A stretch of 64,000 nucleotides of DNA, from NCBI RefSeq assembly GCF_040822085.1, contig NZ_CP162006.1, forward strand, positions 62,001 to 126,000. The letters are read 5' to 3'. Of the stretch, positions 60,227 to 64,000 are shown one piece after another (position 1 is the first letter of the stretch; every line of letters begins with the position of its first letter). Under the pieces are notes generated by a model. It did no database searches. It saw only the letters and a list, made by a program, of their open reading frames with translations, and was not told the origin of the DNA. A program made the position numbers and the translations under genes. Origin of the DNA: Rhodoferax sp. WC2427. Its GTDB lineage: Bacteria; Pseudomonadota; Gammaproteobacteria; Burkholderiales; Burkholderiaceae_C.

Positions 60227-60800
60227 CTTGAAACTTGCGGGCAGCCCACAGGACTTGTTCCACCACCGCCTGCACACTGGCGCGGTGGGCGTCCTGCTTC
60301 AGGTTGCCGTCTTCGGCAAACGCGTCGAACGCCCGGCCCAGTGCGAATTGCTTCGGCGCCACCCAGCATTGCATATTGGCCATCAGTGGCGACAGGTGCG
60401 TCAACGAGCGCAAACCCCCCAGCCCGCCGGGCGAGGCACTCAGCAGGCCCACTACCTTGCCGGTGAAGGAGCGGAAACCGTCTTTCCACACCGGGTCGGT
60501 CTTGATGGGGCTGGAAGCCCAGTCGATGGTGTTTTTCAGCAGCGCGGGGTAGCTGCCGTTGTACTCGGGCGCGCAGATCAGCCAGGCCGGGTGCGCAAAC
60601 ATGATTTCCTTCAGGCGCAGCACGTCGGCGGGCGTGCCCTCGGCCTCCAGGTCGGCGTTGTACATGGGGATGTCAAAGTCGGCCAGCTCGATGTGCGTCA
60701 CCTCGGCTCCGGCCGCCGTGGCGATGCGGGCGGTGGCGTGGGCCAGTTGGCGGTTGTACGACTGTTTGCGGGTGCTGCCCGCGAAGAGGAGTGTTTTCAT
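60222..60800 (-). CDS. NADPH-dependent FMN/quinone reductase
   Basis: 192 residues, flavodoxin-like fold. FMN-binding loop LFAGSTRKQSYNRQL at the N-terminus and CAPEYNGSYPALLKNTIDW, characteristic of the NADPH-dependent FMN reductase/azoreductase family, plus GLLSASPGGLGG. It probably reduces quinones or FMN with NADPH in the cytoplasm. The ATG overlaps the stop of the HipA-like gene by four bases (ATGA type), so both are on one transcript. Confidence 0.88.
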   Translation of the reverse strand: MKTLLFAGSTRKQSYNRQLAHATARIATAAGAEVTHIELADFDIPMYNADLEAEGTPADVLRLKEIMFAHPAWLICAPEYNGSYPALLKNTIDWASSPIKTDPVWKDGFRSFTGKVVGLLSASPGGLGGLRSLTHLSPLMANMQCWVAPKQFALGRAFDAFAEDGNLKQDAHRASVQAVVEQVLWAARKFQA

Positions 60801-62101
60801 ACCGCAGATTGCACCATAGTTCGGGCCAAACCTTGTAACGCCGGGCTGACCTGCGGGTGCTCGGCCAGCAGCGACCAGAACTGCCGGGCCGCAGCCATGG
60901 CGTTAGCGTTGGCCCAAAAGCCATCGGTGGCAAACGCGGCGTAGTCCAGGGCGCCGGTCTGGGCATCGGGCTGGTAGCGCATCGGCAGCATGTCGTAGAC
61001 CGGGGCCAGGGTGAAACGGCCCTTGGCCATGTCTTTCAGGCTGTCGCCCTGGGCAAACAGGCCCAGGTTGTCCGCCTGCATGTCGGTATTGCCCACCAGA
61101 CGGCCAAATTGCAGCCGGAACAGTGCCTGCAGCGCATCGTCTGCCGATAGCCGCCCTTGCCGCGCCAGGGCATCGCAGGTGGCCGCCCAGTGCTGGTAGC
61201 CACCGGGTACAAAAGCCGCATGCGCTGCCCCCACCGGCACCACATGCTGGCGGCCCGCGCTGCCGATGCGGTCAAACCGCTGGCTGACCAAATAGGTGCG
61301 GGTGTGGCTGTGCACCACCTCGCACACCGCCACCTGCTGGCCGTAGCTTTGCAGTACCTGCAGGCACAGGGCTTCGGCGTGCAGCAGGTTGTGCCAGCGC
61401 TCGCCAAACGGCGTGCCGTGCGGGGGCGAGAACTTCACCACTACCGGCGTGCCCAGGTGGTTGGTGGCCAAAAATTTGGGTTGATCGCCCCCGATCGACG
61501 AGCCCGCAGGCAGGGTGTGGGCAATGTTCTGGGCCAGCGTGTCCAGCGCCGGGCCCAGTTCGGGTCCGGGTGGGGGCAGGGCAGGCAAAGCGGTGGCTGC
61601 GTGCAGGTGCCCCAGCACCAGGGCTCCTGGCGCGTCGTGCAGGTGCAAGGCGGCGGTCAGCGTGGCCTGCAGGTCCCACTGGTCGGGGTTGCCGGGCACG
61701 CCATGGCCCGCCAGGCTCTGCGCCAGCAGGCGACCTAAAAAGCCCTGTGCCTGCAGTGGCGACAAGTACCACGGCAAGCCGGTGGTGGACAGCACATCCA
61801 GCCCGGGTGCTTCGATGTGGATGTGGTCCCGGGCCAGCAGGCTCACATGCCCCAAGGGTTGGGCCCGGCCTGCGCTGTCCACCCGCCACAGCGGTTGTTG
61901 TGCGGCACCGCCTGCAATCGGCTGGGGCAGGGCATAACGGGCGCTTTTGCCTTGGCCCAGGGTGAGCACCTGGCCCGGCAGCTGGGCCAGCAGGCGCGAC
62001 ACCGTGGACTGGCTTTTGCCCAGGGCCTGTTGGAGTTCCGCAGAGCGCGCCGCGCCGTGGCTTTGCAAATGCGATAGAAGTGCGTCGGTATCAGCTGACA
62101 T
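60797..62101 (-). CDS. HipA-like kinase with N-terminal HTH, altered catalytic loop
   Basis: 434 residues, same layout as the protein at 11859: winged helix (LGKSQSTVSRLLAQLPGQ, 28-45), GSSIGGDQPKF (200-210), ATP Lys in VVVKFSP (223), catalytic loop NTDMQADN (D340, Q342, N345) and YDMLPM. In HipA the corresponding motif is TDGHAKN and in the paralogue TDRHYGN; here His is replaced by Gln, while Asp and Asn are retained, so activity is uncertain. No HipB partner. It overlaps the FMN reductase gene by four bases. The upstream region is AT-rich. Confidence 0.82.
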   Translation of the reverse strand: MSADTDALLSHLQSHGAARSAELQQALGKSQSTVSRLLAQLPGQVLTLGQGKSARYALPQPIAGGAAQQPLWRVDSAGRAQPLGHVSLLARDHIHIEAPGLDVLSTTGLPWYLSPLQAQGFLGRLLAQSLAGHGVPGNPDQWDLQATLTAALHLHDAPGALVLGHLHAATALPALPPPGPELGPALDTLAQNIAHTLPAGSSIGGDQPKFLATNHLGTPVVVKFSPPHGTPFGERWHNLLHAEALCLQVLQSYGQQVAVCEVVHSHTRTYLVSQRFDRIGSAGRQHVVPVGAAHAAFVPGGYQHWAATCDALARQGRLSADDALQALFRLQFGRLVGNTDMQADNLGLFAQGDSLKDMAKGRFTLAPVYDMLPMRYQPDAQTGALDYAAFATDGFWANANAMAAARQFWSLLAEHPQVSPALQGLARTMVQSAV

Positions 62102-62186
62102 GGTGCATAGAAAAAATACTGTTAATTTTGTATTAAATCAATAAGTTATATGCATTTTAGCTGATAAGTGAATAGTATTTGATTGG

Positions 62187-63122
62187 TTAAATGGGTTGGT
62201 CGCGCCCTGCACGATACCCCTTGGGTGTTTGCCCGTACTGGGCCCGAAAACTGTGGATGAAGTAGCTGGGGTTGGCGTAGCCACAGGCCCAGGCCACCTC
62301 CTTGATGGCCAACGCGCTCTCGGCCAGCAGGCGGGCGGCGCGGGCCATGCGCATGCGGTTGATGTAGGCCACCAGGGCTTCCTGCGTCTGCTGGCGGAAC
62401 AGGTGCGACAGGTAGTCTGCGGTGCAGCCGCACTGCTGGGCCAGGCCGCGCACGCTCAAATCGGCATCGCCCAGCTGGTTTTGCACCAGCACCCGCACCT
62501 TGGTGACCCAGGCGGATTCGGGGGCGGTGTGCGGATCGATATCGGCCAGCGCGCGCAGCACACCGGCGGTGGCGGCGGCCACCAGGGCGCGTACCTGTAG
62601 CGTGGCCCATTCGGCCTGGTGGCTTTGGCCCAGCCGGGCCGCGTCGGCCAGCCAGTCGTGGATGTGGCGGGCCTGCGGGTGCTGGCGCATCTCCAGGTGG
62701 CGGATGCCGGGGCGACCGGCCTGGGTTTCGTGCGCCAGATGGCAGGTGAGGGCGTGCGCCTCGGCGTAGACCACCAGGTTGGCAAACGGCTGGCCCGGCG
62801 CGGCGCGCACCTGCTCGGCATGCAGCAGCTGCGGCGGCATCAGCAGGGCCTCGCCGGGGCCCAGGGTCAGCGTGCCGTGGGGCAGGCGAAAGTCGGTCCA
62901 GCCGCCGGTTTGCAAAAACAGCTCGGGGCCGACATGGAAGTGGCCTTCGCCGCGTTCCACCCGGGCGCCGCCGGGCAGGTGCACCACCAGGCTGCCCGCC
63001 ATGGCGCGCCCTAGGAAATCGCCCAGGTGCTGGCGCATGGCCACCGCATCCTGGCGGGCGGATGGGGCCTGGGGGGCGCTGCAGAAAGTGGATGCGAGCG
63101 ATCCAGGATTTTTGCTATTCAT
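62187..63122 (-). CDS. AraC family transcriptional regulator
   Basis: 311 residues. The N-terminal cupin-like sensor ([34 protein letters not shown]) binds a small ligand, and the C-terminal ~100 residues hold two helix-turn-helices ([37 protein letters not shown]). It is divergent from the ThuA-like gene at 63218 with 95 bases between, so it probably controls that sugar-utilisation gene. Confidence 0.9.
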   Translation of the reverse strand: MNSKNPGSLASTFCSAPQAPSARQDAVAMRQHLGDFLGRAMAGSLVVHLPGGARVERGEGHFHVGPELFLQTGGWTDFRLPHGTLTLGPGEALLMPPQLLHAEQVRAAPGQPFANLVVYAEAHALTCHLAHETQAGRPGIRHLEMRQHPQARHIHDWLADAARLGQSHQAEWATLQVRALVAAATAGVLRALADIDPHTAPESAWVTKVRVLVQNQLGDADLSVRGLAQQCGCTADYLSHLFRQQTQEALVAYINRMRMARAARLLAESALAIKEVAWACGYANPSYFIHSFRAQYGQTPKGYRAGRDQPI

Positions 63123-63217
63123 TGCGGATTATTGACAGCAATCGGGCTGGTCGGTGGGGGATGGCAGGCTTAGAGTCTAGGCCACACAACCCCCAACCCC
63201 TGTTCAGGAGCCTCCTA

Positions 63218-64000
63218 GTGAAAACCCGTATTTCTGTTATTGTCTGGAACGAATTCCGCCACGAACGTGAAAATGCCGCCGTGGGTGCCATCTATCCCGA
63301 AGGCCTGCACGCCACCATTGCCAACGCCCTGGCCGCCACCCCCGGCCTGAACCCCGGCGCCTTGCCGCTGGACATCAGCCTCGCCGCGCTGGACGACCCC
63401 GAGCACGGCCTGAGCGAAGCCCGCCTGGCCAGCTGCGACGTGCTGATCTGGTGGGGCCACAAGGTGCACAACCTGGTGGAGGACGCGGTGGTCGACCGGG
63501 TGCAAAAGCGGGTGCTCGAGGGCATGGGCCTGATCGTGCTGCACTCCGGCCATTTCAGCAAAATCTTCCGCCGCATGATGGGCACCAACTGCTCGCTGAA
63601 ATGGCGCGAGGCGCACGAAAAAGAGCGCCTGTGGGTGGTCGAGCCTTCGCACCCCATCGCCGCCGGTCTGGGCGAGTATTTCGAGCTGCCCAACGAAGAG
63701 ATGTACGGCGAGCGCTTCGACATTCCACAGCCCGACAGCACGGTGTTCATCTCGTGGTTCGAGGGCGGCGAGGTGTTCCGCTCCGGCTGCTGCTGGGAGC
63801 GCGGCCATGGCCGTATCTTCTACTTCCGCCCGGGCCACGAGGCCTATCCCACCTACTTTGATAAAAACGTGCAGCGCGTGATTGCCAACGCCGTGCAGTG
63901 GGCGGCACCCCGCGTCAACATTGTGGACGTGTGCCCGAACGCCGCGCCGCTGGAGCCCATCAGCCCCAAGCTTGGTTTCACCAACGTCGGCATTACCCAG
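63218..64000 (+). CDS. ThuA-like protein, cut by the window end
   Basis: At least 261 residues from GTG 63218, which has CAGGAG seven bases upstream; the frame is open to the end of the window. N-terminus [20 protein letters not shown], then [55 protein letters not shown], all ThuA-like. The first enzymes of this kind act with a Gfo/Idh/MocA partner on 3-keto-sugars. Here such a partner could be just outside the window. It is a different subgroup from the ThuA-like protein at 23490. Confidence 0.88.
   Translation, partial: MKTRISVIVWNEFRHERENAAVGAIYPEGLHATIANALAATPGLNPGALPLDISLAALDDPEHGLSEARLASCDVLIWWGHKVHNLVEDAVVDRVQKRVLEGMGLIVLHSGHFSKIFRRMMGTNCSLKWREAHEKERLWVVEPSHPIAAGLGEYFELPNEEMYGERFDIPQPDSTVFISWFEGGEVFRSGCCWERGHGRIFYFRPGHEAYPTYFDKNVQRVIANAVQWAAPRVNIVDVCPNAAPLEPISPKLGFTNVGITQ

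Overview
This is a GC-rich window of a betaproteobacterial chromosome. It most likely comes from the Comamonadaceae (Rhodoferax/Acidovorax-like), judged from the protein families, two intergenic hairpin repeat families of a kind I associate with that group, and the dominance of ABC-type sugar uptake. I see no rRNA, tRNA, CRISPR array, insertion sequence or prophage, and most of the sequence is densely packed operons.

Layout. 1-1.6 kb: end of a RarD-type permease, then a small hypothetical gene paired with a membrane-anchored receiver-domain protein. 1.6-9.1 kb (minus strand): a LacI-controlled catabolic operon with a Gfo/Idh/MocA dehydrogenase, two xylose-isomerase-like TIM-barrel proteins, a GH3 glycosidase and a short-chain dehydrogenase (SDR); a perfect 18-bp operator lies before the lacI gene. 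9.1-13.9 kb: a divergent AraC/SDR pair, a DUF2062 membrane protein, a solo HipA-like kinase with its own HTH, and a PEP-CTERM C-type-lectin protein. 14.0-14.3 kb: remnant of a CoA-transferase. 14.4-24.9 kb: a second LacI-controlled cluster with a complete sugar ABC transporter, a second GH3 enzyme, a second Gfo/Idh/MocA dehydrogenase, a ThuA-like protein and an aldose-1-dehydrogenase-like SDR. 25-27.4 kb: an AcuI-type reductase and a TPR glycosyltransferase-like protein. 27.4-34.9 kb: a gamma-glutamylation cluster (GntR regulator, APC permease, glutamine-synthetase-like ligase, iron alcohol dehydrogenase, PuuD-like hydrolase, aldehyde dehydrogenase) that looks designed for an amino alcohol. 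35-36.5 kb: a YqjI/YqjH-like pair (His-rich PadR regulator and siderophore reductase). 36.7-43 kb: a glutaredoxin-like protein without active-site cysteines, an LTXXQ periplasmic protein, RdgC, and a large hybrid histidine kinase. 43-50.3 kb: an ArsR-type regulator divergent from a GH2 glycosidase plus a full sugar ABC transporter. 50.3-56.2 kb (minus): a PotABCD-type ABC transporter with a GntR regulator and an Asp/Glu/hydantoin racemase-like protein that lacks one catalytic Cys. 56.3-64 kb: a DsbA-family oxidoreductase, a LamB-like porin, a SHOCT protein, a YkgJ-like cysteine-cluster protein, an FMN reductase overlapping a second HipA-like kinase, an AraC regulator and a divergent ThuA gene cut by the window end.

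The carbohydrate genes fit one theme: import glycosides (LamB porin and two CUT1-type ABC systems), then degrade them by GH3/GH2 hydrolysis and probably by an oxidative 3-keto-type route using Gfo/Idh/MocA dehydrogenases, TIM-barrel isomerases/lyases and ThuA proteins. 

Three structural signals stand out. (1) Two inverted copies, about 20 kb apart, of a ~230-bp element with TAG triplet repeats and DnaA boxes resemble a replication origin or DnaA-control locus. (2) At least 14 copies of a ~55-bp two-hairpin repeat sit at gene ends; their stems co-vary and they often supply the stop codon. (3) Four GC-rich palindromic repeat sites lie between genes.
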